Source: Streptomyces sp. NBC_00236
GTDB lineage: Bacteria; Actinomycetota; Actinomycetes; Streptomycetales; Streptomycetaceae
Reading direction: 5' to 3'
Length of the DNA stretch: 64,000 bases
Assembly (NCBI RefSeq): GCF_036195045.1
Contig: NZ_CP108100.1
Location: 3,658,001 to 3,722,000, forward strand
Positions within the stretch are counted from its first letter, which is position 1, and the number at the start of each line of letters is the position of its first letter. Shown one piece after another: positions 8,115-17,841 of the stretch. The position numbers and the translations under genes are program-made. The notes below the pieces were generated by a model. It did not search any database, had not been told where the DNA came from, and saw nothing but the letters and a program-made list of their open reading frames with translations.

Positions 8115-8134
8115 CTCAATCGCCGGAGGGGCTT
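8114..8134 (-). repeat. dispersed short repeat, copy B, overlapping the tetR 3' end
   Basis: On the minus strand it reads AAGCCCCTCCGGCGATTGAGG. It covers the last codons and the TGA stop (8116-8118) of the tetR gene, so the protein ends in SPSGD. Copy C at 45432-45452 does the same to an unrelated gene. Confidence 0.75.
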
Positions 8135-8784
8135 GGAATGCCCGGGTGGTCCGGATCGCTTGAGTTGTCCGTCAGGTAGCGCTGCAGGGTGGGGGCCACC
8201 ATGGCGATGATCTTTTCCGGGGGCGCCGACGCCAAGGGCTCCGCCCGGAGTACGTACCGCAGCATCGCGATGCCCACCATGTGCGAGGCCGCCAGTTCGG
8301 CGCGGAAGGTGGGGTCGGGTACGTCGAGCTGTTCCGCGATCCGTCCGAGCAGGCGGCGCAGGACGAAGCCGCGCAGGACGTTCGCCGCCGCCTCGTTGGT
8401 CAGGGCCGACCGCAGGACCGCCAGCAGCGGGGTCCTGGACGCCGGGTTCTCCCAGACCGCGATGAAGTAGCGGGCCAGCCGCTCCCCCAGGCCGTCCTTG
8501 TCGCTGCCCAGGATCGCCGGGACCACCAGGGCGGGCTCGAAGGAGAGTTCGATCGCGGCGGCGAAGACCTCGTCCTTCGTACCGAAGTAGTGATGGACCA
8601 GGGCGGCGTCCACGCCCGCCGCTTTCGCGATGCCGCGGACCGACGTCTTGTCGTAGCCGCGTTCGGCGAATTCGGCGCGGGCGGCCTCCAGGATGCGGGT
8701 GCGCGCGTCGGGACCCGCCGTCGCCGTGGTGCGGGCGGGACGGCCGCGGCGCCTGGGGCTCGGGGCTTCGGCGCCCGGGGTCAC
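8116..8784 (-). CDS. TetR family transcriptional regulator
   Basis: A 222-residue regulator starting with GTG at 8784. After a basic, proline-rich leader ([11 protein letters not shown]) comes the TetR helix-turn-helix: [45 protein letters not shown], near residues 28-73. The C-terminal ligand domain has the [19 protein letters not shown] segment common in actinobacterial TetR proteins. The start overlaps the stop of the sugar isomerase gene by 4 nt (GTGA), so the two are coupled. The last residues SPSGD and the stop lie within a dispersed repeat. The target is unknown; self-regulation and control of the isomerase are the simplest guesses. Confidence 0.9.
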   Translation of the reverse strand: MTPGAEAPSPRRRGRPARTTATAGPDARTRILEAARAEFAERGYDKTSVRGIAKAAGVDAALVHHYFGTKDEVFAAAIELSFEPALVVPAILGSDKDGLGERLARYFIAVWENPASRTPLLAVLRSALTNEAAANVLRGFVLRRLLGRIAEQLDVPDPTFRAELAASHMVGIAMLRYVLRAEPLASAPPEKIIAMVAPTLQRYLTDNSSDPDHPGIPSPSGD

Positions 8785-9605
8785 GGGCGCGGCACCTGCG
8801 CGGAGGAGGCGAGGTGCAGCCGGGTGAAGGCGAGCGCCTCGGCGAGGTCGGCCTCGCGTTCGGCGGTGGACATCGCGCGCCGGGTGTTGACCTCGATGAC
8901 GACATGACCGTCGAAGCCGGTACGGGCCAGCCGCTCCAGCAGTTCGGCACAGGGCTGGTCGCCCCGGCCGGGCACCAGGTGTTCGTCCTTGCCCGAGCCC
9001 TTGCCGTCGGCCAGGTGGACGTGGGCCAGCCGGTCGCCCATCCGGTCGACCATGGCCATGCCGTCCGTACGCGCCGTCGAGGTGTGCGACAGGTCGACCG
9101 TGAAGTGGCGGTAGTCGTCGTTGGTGACGTCCCAGTCGGGGGCGTACGCGAGCATCTCGCGGTCCCGGTAGCGCCACGGATACATGTTCTCGACGGCGAA
9201 CCGCACGTCGGTCTCGTCCGCCATCCGCCAGATCCCGGTGACGAAGTCGCGGGCGTAGTTGCGTTGCCAGCGGAACGGGGGGTGGACGACGACCGTCGAC
9301 GCACCGAGCTTCTCGGCGGCGGCGCGCGCTCGCTGGAGCTTGACCCAGGGATCCGTGGACCAGACCCGCTGCGTGATCAGGAGGCAGGGGGCGTGAACGG
9401 CCAGGATCGGGACCTGGTGATAGTCGGAGAGCCGGCGCAGGGCCTCGATGTCCTGGCTGACGGGGTCGGTCCAGACCATGACCTCGACGCCGTCGTACCC
9501 CAGGCGCGCGGCGATCTCGAAGGCCGTCGCCGTCGACTCCGGATAGACCGAGGCCGTCGACAGGGCGACCTTCGCATCCGGGATGCGCACCACTGGTTCT
9601 GCCAC
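8781..9605 (-). CDS. sugar phosphate isomerase/epimerase (AP endonuclease 2-type TIM barrel)
   Basis: A 274-residue protein of the xylose isomerase-like TIM-barrel family. Recognisable barrel segments are [55 protein letters not shown] and HVVIEVNTR. The conserved Glu and His residues in these match the divalent-metal site of the family. It is a cytosolic enzyme whose substrate (a sugar, inositol derivative or hydroxypyruvate-like compound) cannot be told from sequence. It is translated with a downstream tetR gene (GTGA overlap) and follows a Ppx/GppA phosphatase gene. Confidence 0.85.
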   Translation of the reverse strand: MAEPVVRIPDAKVALSTASVYPESTATAFEIAARLGYDGVEVMVWTDPVSQDIEALRRLSDYHQVPILAVHAPCLLITQRVWSTDPWVKLQRARAAAEKLGASTVVVHPPFRWQRNYARDFVTGIWRMADETDVRFAVENMYPWRYRDREMLAYAPDWDVTNDDYRHFTVDLSHTSTARTDGMAMVDRMGDRLAHVHLADGKGSGKDEHLVPGRGDQPCAELLERLARTGFDGHVVIEVNTRRAMSTAEREADLAEALAFTRLHLASSAQVPRP

Positions 9606-9699
9606 GCAGACAGCGTACGGGCAGCGATGCGCGGCGCCGAGGGCGTCCGGCCGAAAGTGAGAAGGGCCATGACGGTGACACGCCCGAGGGCCGGCCCCT

Positions 9700-10650
9700 T
9701 CAGTTGAGGGCCACGTCCTCGCTCGACGTCAGGTGGTCCAGGCGGCGCAGGATCACTCCCTCGCGCAGCGCCCAGGGGCAGATCTCCAGGTCCTCGACGC
9801 CCAGGAGGTCCATCGCCCCCTCCGCGACCAGCGCGCCCGCCAGCAGCTGGGCGGACCGTCCCTCGGAGACGCCGGGCAGGTTCCCGCGCTCCTCCACCGT
9901 CATCGCGGCCAGCTTCGGCACCCACTCCTCCAGTGCCTTGCGGCTGAGGGTGCGCTGCACGTACAGCCCCTCGGTGGAACGTGCGGCGCCCGCGATCCTG
10001 GCGAGCTGCTTGAAGGTCTTGGACGTGGCCACGACGTGGTCGGGGCGGCCGAAGCGGGTGAACTCGCCGACACTGCGGGCGATCCGCGCCCGTACATGGC
10101 GGCGCAGCTCCTTCACCTCCGCCGGGTCCGGCGGATCGCCGGCCAGCCAGCCGGCCGTGAGACGTCCGGCGCCCAGCGGCAGCGACACGGCCGCGTCGGG
10201 CTCCTCGTCGATGCCGTACGCGATCTCCAGCGAACCGCCGCCGATGTCCAGGACCAGCAGCTTGCCCGCCGACCAGCCGAACCAGCGCCGGGCGGCGAGG
10301 AAGGTGAGGCGGGCCTCCTCCGTGCCGCTGAGGACGGCGAGGTCGACACCCGTCTCGTCGCGCACCCGGGCGAGCACCTTGTCGGCGTTGCTCGCCTCCC
10401 GCACCGCGGAGGTGGCGAACGCCAGCACGTCCTCGCAGCCCTTGTCCTCGGCGGCCTGGAGCGCACCGGCGATCGTCGTCACCAGCCGGTCGACGCCGAG
10501 CGGGCCGATCGCCCCGTCCCCGTCGAGGAGTTCGGCCAGGCGCAGCTCCGCCTTGTGCGAGTGCGCGGGCAGCGGGCGGGCGCCGGGGTGCGCGTCGACC
10601 ACCAGCAGATGAACCGTGTTCGACCCCACGTCGAGGACTCCGAGTCTCAT
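9700..10650 (-). CDS. Ppx/GppA family phosphatase
   Basis: A 316-residue ASKHA-fold phosphatase of the exopolyphosphatase/pppGpp phosphohydrolase family. The phosphate-1 loop is [18 protein letters not shown] at the N-terminus, and the second glycine-rich loop is [16 protein letters not shown] near residue 130. The catalytic-base region is [16 protein letters not shown]. It lacks the HD-type C-terminal extension of long Ppx proteins, as usual for actinobacterial Ppx1-type enzymes. The likely role is removal of terminal phosphate from polyphosphate, in phosphate storage and stringent metabolism. It is divergent from a Cys-rich protein gene with 84 bp between them. Confidence 0.9.
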   Translation of the reverse strand: MRLGVLDVGSNTVHLLVVDAHPGARPLPAHSHKAELRLAELLDGDGAIGPLGVDRLVTTIAGALQAAEDKGCEDVLAFATSAVREASNADKVLARVRDETGVDLAVLSGTEEARLTFLAARRWFGWSAGKLLVLDIGGGSLEIAYGIDEEPDAAVSLPLGAGRLTAGWLAGDPPDPAEVKELRRHVRARIARSVGEFTRFGRPDHVVATSKTFKQLARIAGAARSTEGLYVQRTLSRKALEEWVPKLAAMTVEERGNLPGVSEGRSAQLLAGALVAEGAMDLLGVEDLEICPWALREGVILRRLDHLTSSEDVALN

Positions 10651-10734
10651 GTGCAGAACGCTACTGCGGCTTCGGGCGGGGGCGGACCGGCGCACTGTCT
10701 CCGCCCATGCGCCCCGCGGTCTTACTCTGGGCGC

Positions 10735-11583
10735 GTGCCAAAGACGAAAAAGGCGAAGCCGGGCAAAGTCACGAAGAATCAGAAGACGAAGCAGGAGATG
10801 CAGCAGCCGCAGACAGACGGACCCCAGGGGCCCGACGAGACGGGGATCGACTTCGCGCGGGCGTGGGTGGAGTTCCCGGACCCCGCCGACGACGAGCAGG
10901 TCTTCCGCTGTGACCTGACCTGGCTGACGTCCAGGTGGACCTGCATCTTCGGCAGTGGCTGCCAGGGCATCCAGGCCGGTCGCGCGGACGACGGGTGCTG
11001 CACCCTGGGCGCCCACTTCTCGGACGAGGACGACGAGAAGCGGGTGGCCGGTCACGTGGCCCGGCTCACCCCGGACCTGTGGCAGTTCCACGACGTGGGC
11101 ACGGAGTCGGGCTGGGTCCAGACCGATGACGACGGGGAGCGCCAGACGCGGCGCTGGGAGGGGTCCTGCATCTTCCAGAACCGTCCCGGATTTGCCGCGG
11201 GAGCCGGCTGTTCCCTGCACATCCTGGCGCTGCGGGAGGGCAAGGAGCCCCTGGAGACCAAGCCGGACGTGTGCTGGCAGCTGCCGGTCCGGCGTACGTA
11301 CGACTGGATCGACCGGCCCGACGACACGCGGATCCTCCAGGTGACGATCGGTGAGTACGACCGACGGGGCTGGGGACCGGGCGGGCACGACCTGCACTGG
11401 TGGTGCACGTCGGCGACATCGGCGCACGGTGCCGGGGAGCCGGTGTACGTCTCGTACCGGCCGGAGCTCACGGAGCTGATGGGCAAGGAGGCGTACGACC
11501 GGCTGGTCGGGCTGTGCGAGGAGCGGCTCTCCTCGCTGCTGCCGATGGCCCCCCACCCGGCGGATCCGGTGAACCCGGCGTAG
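10735..11583 (+). CDS. cysteine-rich, possibly metal-binding protein (DUF3109/YkgJ-like)
   Basis: A 282-residue protein starting with GTG at 10735. The first 25 residues are Lys/Gln-rich ([18 protein letters not shown]). The body has a cysteine pattern: [54 protein letters not shown] and WWCTS. The spacing resembles the CxxxCxxCC-type zinc or iron-sulfur proteins grouped as DUF3109/YkgJ. That family assignment is from pattern only and is moderate. There is no signal peptide or membrane segment, so it is presumably cytosolic. It is divergent from the Ppx/GppA gene and convergent with the BACON gene. Confidence 0.8.
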   Translation: MPKTKKAKPGKVTKNQKTKQEMQQPQTDGPQGPDETGIDFARAWVEFPDPADDEQVFRCDLTWLTSRWTCIFGSGCQGIQAGRADDGCCTLGAHFSDEDDEKRVAGHVARLTPDLWQFHDVGTESGWVQTDDDGERQTRRWEGSCIFQNRPGFAAGAGCSLHILALREGKEPLETKPDVCWQLPVRRTYDWIDRPDDTRILQVTIGEYDRRGWGPGGHDLHWWCTSATSAHGAGEPVYVSYRPELTELMGKEAYDRLVGLCEERLSSLLPMAPHPADPVNPA

Positions 11584-11610
11584 GGCCCCTGAGTCCCGCC
11601 CCAGGGCCCG

Positions 11611-13602
11611 TCAGTCCGCCGCCGGCGGGGTGCTCGGGCCCTTGCCCGGGTCCGACGGGGACGGGGATTCCGTCGTCGGGTCCGGGGACGGGCTCGGTGA
11701 GCCCGGGTCCGTCGGCGTCGGGGTGTCCGTCGGGTCGGGTGTCGGTGTGGGGGTCGGGTCGGGGTCCGGCGAGGACGGCGACGGCTCCTGCGGTACGGGC
11801 GGGTGCGGGCGGACCGGGCCGCTCGGCAGCGGCGGACGCGGTCCGGTGGTCGACGCCGGCCCGCCGTACCCGTGCATCGCCACGACGGACCCCGAGGGGG
11901 CGATGGCGATCCGTGCCGTCCAGTACCCGTCCGGTTCGCGCGCGTGGTCCACGAGGACGCGGACCGTGATGCTGTCGCCCGCCGCGAGCGTTCCCGCGGT
12001 GCTGCTCAGGCGCAGCCAGGACTGGCCCGTGCCGGCCGACCAGACGACCGGGCCCGCCTTCGACGCGGTGAGCGTGATCGTCGTCGTGCCGCCGGAGGAC
12101 CGGGCCTCGACGGTGAGGCGGCCCGCGGTGGCCCCTGCGCCGTCCGGGTCCGGTCCCACGCTGATGACCTCGGCGGTGACGTCCGGGAGGCCGCGGGCGC
12201 CGTGCGTGAAGCCGGGGCCGGGCTCGGGACGGGCGTTGCCCGCGTTCTCGTAGTGGCCGTAGGGGTCGTCGCTCCCGTGGCCGTCGTCCGTCTCGGTCGC
12301 GGTGACCGCCGAACCGTCGCGCCCCTCGCCGGTGAGGGGCGCGCCCCGGTAGGCGGACCACAGGGCGATCACGGGGGCGGCGACGACCGTGGCGACGACC
12401 GTCGTCGTCATGACCCTGGACCGCAGCCGGTCCCGGCGCGCGGCGTGGTCCTTCGGGTCCATCGGGAATCCCGTCCGGTCGAAACGGGGAGTGGCGGACC
12501 GATTCTTCTGATGTTTCTGCGCGTGCATCATCGCCACATAGGCGGACGGGCGGGGCGCCTCGACGACCGCCAGCGCGGCCACGGGCGTGACCGCGGCACC
12601 CGGCCAGGGGCCCTGGGCGCCGGCCCGCTCGGCGGCGCGGCGACAGCTCGGGCAGTCGTCCACATGCCGTACGAGCTCGCGGCGCAGGGTGGCGGAGAGC
12701 AGCACACGGTGGTCGCCGGTGAGCCGGCCGACCGCGGGGCAGTTGCCCTTCTCGACGACGGCGAGGGCGGCCCTCGTCCGTTCCACCTCGCAGGCGGCGG
12801 CGGCCAGGAGCTCCCGGGCCGTCGCGGGTTGCAGCCCGAGGACGGCGGCGACGGCACGCGGGGTGAGCCGGTGGCGGACCGCGAGCTCCAGCGCCTCGCG
12901 CTGTTCCGGGGTGGTGCCCGCCGCCTCGGGCCAGGCCAGCCGGGCCAGCTCCCGGCGGTGCGCCTCGGCAGCCGCGGGGCTCTCCACAGGTACGCCGCCT
13001 GGCGAGGCGGGTGCGACGGATGAGGCGGGTGCGACGGATGCCGACGCGACGGACCGGAGTGCGGAGGACGTCGGGGGCGCGGAGGGCGTGGCCGGTGGTG
13101 CGGACGCCGGCTTCATGGCGTGCGCGCCCCCGGGCGCACGCCGTCCGGCGCGGGCCCCCGGTGCGGCGGGGCCACGGTGGTCGTCCTGCGCCCTGGCCGG
13201 CTGCCTGTGCGTCGGCGGCCCGTCGGGCCTGCGGTGCGCCCTGCGGCCCTGGTGCTGCTCACCGAGCCTGCGCAGGCACATCCACCTGGCCAGGGCGTAC
13301 AGCCAGGTTCTGCGCTCCTCCTCGCCGGTGGGACACCGGCCGTTCTGTCGCTCGGCCAGCGCCAGTACGCCGCCGAGCGCCTCGGTGGCGGCGTCGTGGT
13401 CGCAGAGCACGGAGAGGCAGTACGTGAACAGGCCGTCGAGATGCGGCTCGTAACGGGCGGGCGGCCGCTTCGGCGAGGAGTGGGGCGCGCGGTGCTGCGC
13501 CCGGTGTGCGCCGGGGGCGTTCGTGGGGGTCTCCAGCCTGCTGCTCGTCACCTTGCGACCGTAGGCAGCGCGGGGCAGGGCCCTGGCACCCCTTGAGCAC
13601 AT
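11611..13602 (-). CDS. sigma-like / anti-sigma-like membrane protein with BACON domain
   Basis: A 663-residue mosaic protein. Residues about 53-115 resemble ECF sigma region 2 (LDGLFTYCLSVLCDHDAATEAL ... WLYALARWMCLRRLG). Residues about 215-283 resemble region 4 (TTPEQREALELAVRHRLTPRAV). Residues 288-325 carry an anti-sigma zinc finger (HVDDCPSC, H313, C317, C320, with C288). A membrane helix is at about 397-418. Outside is a BACON-type beta domain (about 475-560; SWLRLSSTAGTLAAGDSI) and a Pro/Ser/Thr/Asp tail with many PTP and PSP repeats. The ATG at 13602 has AAGGG upstream. It may sense an extracytoplasmic ligand and report inward, but whether the sigma-like part still binds DNA or polymerase is unknown. 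It is divergent from radA. Confidence 0.85.
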   Translation of the reverse strand: MCSRGARALPRAAYGRKVTSSRLETPTNAPGAHRAQHRAPHSSPKRPPARYEPHLDGLFTYCLSVLCDHDAATEALGGVLALAERQNGRCPTGEEERRTWLYALARWMCLRRLGEQHQGRRAHRRPDGPPTHRQPARAQDDHRGPAAPGARAGRRAPGGAHAMKPASAPPATPSAPPTSSALRSVASASVAPASSVAPASPGGVPVESPAAAEAHRRELARLAWPEAAGTTPEQREALELAVRHRLTPRAVAAVLGLQPATARELLAAAACEVERTRAALAVVEKGNCPAVGRLTGDHRVLLSATLRRELVRHVDDCPSCRRAAERAGAQGPWPGAAVTPVAALAVVEAPRPSAYVAMMHAQKHQKNRSATPRFDRTGFPMDPKDHAARRDRLRSRVMTTTVVATVVAAPVIALWSAYRGAPLTGEGRDGSAVTATETDDGHGSDDPYGHYENAGNARPEPGPGFTHGARGLPDVTAEVISVGPDPDGAGATAGRLTVEARSSGGTTTITLTASKAGPVVWSAGTGQSWLRLSSTAGTLAAGDSITVRVLVDHAREPDGYWTARIAIAPSGSVVAMHGYGGPASTTGPRPPLPSGPVRPHPPVPQEPSPSSPDPDPTPTPTPDPTDTPTPTDPGSPSPSPDPTTESPSPSDPGKGPSTPPAAD

Positions 13603-13735
13603 TTAACCCTTACGGGTGAACGTATCGCTCAATAAGGGACAGGAACTCGTGATTCCGCGCCCCTGCCCGGGCACCGCCGCCCGCGCCCGCACCGCGGCGG
13701 GCCGCACTGTCCGACCCCACCTATACGGTGGCGCC

Positions 13736-15148
13736 ATGGCTGCCCGTACAAAATCCGCGAAGGACCGGCCGTCCTACCGCTGCACCGAATGCGGCTGGAC
13801 GACCGCCAAGTGGCTCGGCCGCTGCCCCGAGTGCCAGGCATGGGGGACGGTCGAGGAGTTCGGCGGCGCCCCCGCGGTGCGCACCACGGCGGCCGGCCGC
13901 GTCTCCACCGCCGCGCTCCCCATCGGCCAGGTCGACAGCCGCCAGGCCACCGCCCGCTCGACGGGCGTGGGTGAGCTGGACCGGGTGCTGGGCGGCGGCC
14001 TGGTGCCCGGCGCCGTCGTGCTGCTCGCGGGCGAGCCGGGCGTGGGCAAGTCGACGCTGCTGCTGGACGTGGCGGCCAAGGCCGCGAGCGACGAGCACCG
14101 CACGTTGTACGTCACGGCGGAGGAGTCCGCCAGCCAGGTCAGGATGCGTGCCGACCGGATCGGGGCGATCAACGACCACCTGTACCTGGCCGCCGAGACG
14201 GATCTGTCCGCGGTCCTCGGCCATCTGGACGCGGTCAAACCGTCCCTGCTCGTCCTGGACTCCGTGCAGACCGTCGCCTCCCCCGAGATCGAGGGCGCGC
14301 CCGGCGGGATGGCGCAGGTCCGCGAGGTGGCCGGGGCGCTGATCCGGGCCTCCAAGGAGCGCGGCATGTCGACCCTGCTGGTCGGCCATGTCACCAAGGA
14401 CGGCGCGATCGCCGGGCCCAGGCTGCTGGAGCACCTGGTCGACGTGGTGCTGTCGTTCGAGGGCGACCGGCATGCCCGGCTCCGGCTCGTGCGCGGCGTC
14501 AAGAACCGTTACGGGGCGACCGACGAGGTCGGCTGCTTCGAGCTCCACGACGAGGGCATCACCGGCCTCGCCGACCCCTCCGGCCTCTTCCTCACCCGCC
14601 GCGACGAGCCCGTGCCGGGCACCTGCCTGACCGTCACCCTGGAGGGCAAGCGCCCGCTGGTCGCCGAGGTGCAGGCCCTCACCGTCGATTCCCAGATCCC
14701 TTCGCCCCGGCGCACCACCTCGGGGCTCGAGACGTCCCGGGTGTCGATGATGCTGGCCGTCCTGGAGCAGCGCGGCCGGATCAGCTCCCTGGGCAAACGG
14801 GACATCTACAGCGCCACGGTCGGCGGCGTGAAGCTCTCCGAACCGGCCGCGGACCTCGCGATCGCGCTCGCCCTAGCCAGCGCGGCGAGCGACACACCCC
14901 TGCCGAAGAACCTGGTGGCGATCGGCGAGGTGGGGCTCGCGGGCGAGGTCAGACGGGTCACCGGGGTCCAGCGCAGACTGGCCGAGGCGTACCGCCTGGG
15001 CTTCACCCACGCCCTGGTCCCGACCGATCCGGGGAAGGTCCCGGCCGGTATGAAGGTCACAGAAGTGGCCAACATGGGCGATGCGCTCCGGGTGCTCCCG
15101 CGCCGCTCTCGCGCACAGGCCCCACAGGAGGACGGCGCACGCCGGTAG
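13736..15148 (+). CDS. radA: DNA repair protein RadA
   Basis: A 470-residue RecA-like ATPase for branch migration and processing of recombination intermediates. The N-terminal zinc finger is YRCTECGW ... GRCPECQAW (C16, C19, C30, C33). Walker A is GEPGVGKST at 99-107, the RadA-specific motif is [12 protein letters not shown], and the C-terminal Lon-like domain includes [12 protein letters not shown]. The ATG at 13736 directly precedes the zinc-finger region; an in-frame ATG 40 codons upstream adds only low-complexity sequence. TATACG at 13722-13727 could be a -10 element. disA follows on the same strand 124 bp downstream, an association conserved in many Gram-positive bacteria. Confidence 0.97.
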   Translation: MAARTKSAKDRPSYRCTECGWTTAKWLGRCPECQAWGTVEEFGGAPAVRTTAAGRVSTAALPIGQVDSRQATARSTGVGELDRVLGGGLVPGAVVLLAGEPGVGKSTLLLDVAAKAASDEHRTLYVTAEESASQVRMRADRIGAINDHLYLAAETDLSAVLGHLDAVKPSLLVLDSVQTVASPEIEGAPGGMAQVREVAGALIRASKERGMSTLLVGHVTKDGAIAGPRLLEHLVDVVLSFEGDRHARLRLVRGVKNRYGATDEVGCFELHDEGITGLADPSGLFLTRRDEPVPGTCLTVTLEGKRPLVAEVQALTVDSQIPSPRRTTSGLETSRVSMMLAVLEQRGRISSLGKRDIYSATVGGVKLSEPAADLAIALALASAASDTPLPKNLVAIGEVGLAGEVRRVTGVQRRLAEAYRLGFTHALVPTDPGKVPAGMKVTEVANMGDALRVLPRRSRAQAPQEDGARR

Positions 15149-15272
15149 ACTTTGCCCTGGTCTCGCCCGTCCGTACGAACGGTATGAGGGACATAGGGTC
15201 TTTCATCTGGATCGGGATCGATCCGAACGAGAGGCCCCGAGGGCACCGCAAACCTGTGACCGGAGGAGTGCA

Positions 15273-16397
15273 GTGGCAGCCAGCGACCGGGCAGCATCGC
15301 CCGGAAAGTCCGGCCAAGGCACCGGTAACGAGGCGCTGATGCGCGCCTCGTTGACCGCCGTCGCGCCCGGAATGGCCCTGCGGGACGGCCTGGAGCGCAT
15401 CCTCCGTGGCAACACCGGCGGGCTGATCGTGCTCGGCATGGACAGGACCGTCGAGTCGATGTGCACCGGCGGCTTCGTGCTGGACGTGGAGTTCACCGCG
15501 ACCCGGCTGCGCGAGCTCGCCAAGCTCGACGGGGCACTGATCCTCGACAAGGACATGACCAAGATCCTGCGGGCCGGCGTCCAGCTGGTCCCGGACGCCT
15601 CGATCCCCACCGAGGAGACGGGCACCCGGCACCGCACGGCGGACCGGGTCTCCAAGCAGTGCAACTTCCCGGTCGTCTCGGTCTCGCAGTCGATGCACCT
15701 CATCGCGCTGTACGTGGACGGGGAGCGCCGGGTCCTGGAGGAGTCCGCCGCGATCCTCTCCCGCGCCAACCAGGCGCTCGCCACGCTGGAGCGGTACAAG
15801 CTCCGGCTCGACGAGGTCGCGGGCACGCTCTCCGCCCTGGAGATCGAGGACCTGGTGACGGTCCGGGACGTGACGGCGGTCGCCCAGCGGCTGGAGATGG
15901 TCCGCCGGATCGCGACCGAGATCGCCGAGTACGTGGTGGAGCTCGGGACCGACGGCCGGCTCCTCTCGCTCCAGCTCGACGAGTTGATCGCGGGCGTGGA
16001 GCCGGAGCGCGAGCTGGTCGTGCGCGACTACGTGCCGGAGCCGACCGCGAAGCGCTCCCGCACGGTGGCGGAGGCGCTCACCGAGCTGGACGCGCTGTCC
16101 CACACCGAGCTGCTCGAACTCCCGGTCGTGGCAAGGGCGCTTGGCTACAGCGGCTCCCCGGAGACGCTCGACTCGGCGGTGTCGCCGCGCGGCTTCCGGC
16201 TGCTGGCGAAGGTGCCGCGCCTGCCCGGGGCGATCATCGACCGGCTGGTGGAGCACTTCGGCGGCCTGCAGAAGCTGCTCGCCGCGAGCGTCGACGACCT
16301 CCAGACGGTCGACGGCGTCGGCGAGGCACGGGCGCGCAGCGTGCGCGAGGGCCTGTCGCGGCTGGCCGAGTCGTCGATCCTCGAACGGTACGTGTAG
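15273..16397 (+). CDS. disA: DNA integrity scanning protein, diadenylate cyclase
   Basis: Makes c-di-AMP from two ATP, coupling DNA integrity to a second messenger that in actinobacteria acts on osmotic balance and cell-wall hydrolases. The product is 374 residues. The DAC domain has DGALILD (DGA at 86-88) and GTRHRTADR (RHR at 119-121). The C-terminal helix-hairpin-helix DNA-binding part includes [18 protein letters not shown] and [12 protein letters not shown]. The start is GTG at 15273, with GGAGGAG at 15262-15268 as ribosome-binding site. It follows radA. Downstream is a tandem-repeat region. Confidence 0.97.
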   Translation: MAASDRAASPGKSGQGTGNEALMRASLTAVAPGMALRDGLERILRGNTGGLIVLGMDRTVESMCTGGFVLDVEFTATRLRELAKLDGALILDKDMTKILRAGVQLVPDASIPTEETGTRHRTADRVSKQCNFPVVSVSQSMHLIALYVDGERRVLEESAAILSRANQALATLERYKLRLDEVAGTLSALEIEDLVTVRDVTAVAQRLEMVRRIATEIAEYVVELGTDGRLLSLQLDELIAGVEPERELVVRDYVPEPTAKRSRTVAEALTELDALSHTELLELPVVARALGYSGSPETLDSAVSPRGFRLLAKVPRLPGAIIDRLVEHFGGLQKLLAASVDDLQTVDGVGEARARSVREGLSRLAESSILERYV

Positions 16398-16470
16398 CCG
16401 GAGCGGCAGCCCTGCGGGGCGCGCTCGCGGCTCCGGCCGCTCCCGGCCCGGCCCTGCGCGGCCCCGTCCC

Positions 16471-16679
16471 CCGCTGGTGCCGGCCGTTCGCTGCCGTCAG
16501 CTGTCCGCTGGTGCCGGCCGTTCGCTGCCGTCAGCCTTTCACCGCGCCCGCCGTTCGCTGCGCCAGCCATTCACCGGCGCCAGCCATTCGCTGCGCCAGC
16601 CGTTCACCGGCGTCAGCGGTTCACCGGCGCCCGCCGTTCACCGCGCCAGCCATTCACCGGCGTCAGCGGTTCGCCGTCA
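16471..16679. repeat. direct and tandem repeats after disA
   Basis: A 31-bp sequence beginning CCGCTGGTGCCGGCCGTTCG occurs at 16471-16501 and, unchanged, at 16505-16535 (period 34). From about 16540 to the stop codon of the next gene, six to seven diverged units of 16-17 bp follow, built on GCGCCAGCCATTCACCG. The array fills the space between the convergent stops of disA and the exported-protein gene. No reading frame or terminator hairpin stands out. Confidence 0.75.
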
Positions 16680-17501
16680 TCAGTCCTTCGCGAGGACGAA
16701 CGAGGCGCGCTGCACGGGCTCGCCCGGGGCCTTCGCCTCGACCAGGTACGTACCGGCGCCCACGGCCCCCGCGGGCGGCGTCGCGCACTTCGGGGCGCTC
16801 TTCGCGCGGTCCCACTCCACGGCGTGCTCGACGGTCGCACCCGCCGGCACCTTCAGCAGCACGGCGGCCGCGTCGCGCGGGCAGTCCTTGGAGGACCACA
16901 CCTCCTCGTCCCCGCCGCCGGCTTCCGTGACGGTGAGCACCGCGGACTTCGGGCCGAAGTCGGCCTTGCACGCGGTGGACGAGGTGTTCGTGGCGATCAG
17001 CCGGAACTTCGGCTTCTCGCCGGGCCCGTAGCGGAGTTCCGTCTTCAGCGTCAGCCGCAGCGCGGCGGGCGCGCAGTCCGGGAGCGAGGAGCCGGGCGGG
17101 AGCTGCTGCCCCGCGGTCGCGCTGCCGGAGCCACCGCCCGTACCGGAACCGGCTTCCGTGTCCGGGCCGTTGCCGCTGTCGCCCGTTCCGTCGCCGGTTC
17201 CGCCGGAGCCCGCGTCCGAACTTCCGCCGCCGCTCCCGCCGCTGCCACCGGTGTCGCCCGACTCGTCGCGTCCGCCCGGCTGTTCACTGATCGCCGGGCC
17301 CGAACCGGAGGGACCTGGCGTGATCGAGTTCACGGGACCGGAGCCGGGAGCCCGGGAGTCGTCGTGATTCCCCTTGCCGCCACCGTTGGTGACGGCCCAT
17401 ACGACCAGCAACGCGAGCAGCGCAATCAGCGTCGCCGCTACCGCCCTCCGTCGCCAGTAGATGGTGGAGGGAAGCGGCCCGATCGGATTACGCAGAGATC
17501 C
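16680..17501 (-). CDS. membrane-anchored or exported protein with Ser/Gly linker, unknown function
   Basis: A 273-residue protein if started at the GTG at 17501; a second in-frame GTG at 17546 would add 15 residues. One hydrophobic helix (AVAATLIALLALLVVWAV) after YWRRR suggests a signal anchor. A long Gly/Ser/Asp-rich linker follows (about residues 40-130, with GGSGGSGGGSS). A C-terminal globular domain of about 130 residues (LPDCAPAALRLTLKT to AKD) contains four cysteines, which could form two disulfides outside the membrane. The domain looks beta-rich, like DUF4232-type or Ig-like modules. I do not recognise a function. It converges on disA across the repeat array. Confidence 0.78.
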   Translation of the reverse strand, partial: GSLRNPIGPLPSTIYWRRRAVAATLIALLALLVVWAVTNGGGKGNHDDSRAPGSGPVNSITPGPSGSGPAISEQPGGRDESGDTGGSGGSGGGSSDAGSGGTGDGTGDSGNGPDTEAGSGTGGGSGSATAGQQLPPGSSLPDCAPAALRLTLKTELRYGPGEKPKFRLIATNTSSTACKADFGPKSAVLTVTEAGGGDEEVWSSKDCPRDAAAVLLKVPAGATVEHAVEWDRAKSAPKCATPPAGAVGAGTYLVEAKAPGEPVQRASFVLAKD

Positions 17502-17841
17502 CACGGCGCAAACTGTACGAGAGAACGGCACCAACTCCCGCCCCACCCGCCGCTACAGGCGTCCAAGTTTTGCGGATCATCATCCTGGGGCGGCCCGTTC
17601 CCGCTCCGCCCGCACGGTACCGGCACCTCACGTGATCACGTAACCGCTCTGCGTGACCCCGCGCGGTGACCATGGGCCAGTTGCCGCAACGGCTCGCGGG
17701 ACGTGCCGCCACTTGCCGGAACGCGGGTCCGGCGGGGCACGGAAAGACGGGGGTCACTATCACTCCAAGGGCTTTTATGCGGGGCGACACCCCCGTGCCC
17801 CTGACCTCTCTCTGCACTTCCGTGCCAGGATCGATGGTGCG
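17502..17841. other. 340-bp intergenic region between divergent genes
   Basis: This region holds the divergent promoters of the exported-protein gene (start 17501) and mutY (start 17842). The clearest element is the perfect 12-bp palindrome ACGTGATCACGT at 17630-17641, a candidate regulator site. I see no ORF with Streptomyces codon bias, no tRNA and no strong terminator. Confidence 0.55.
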
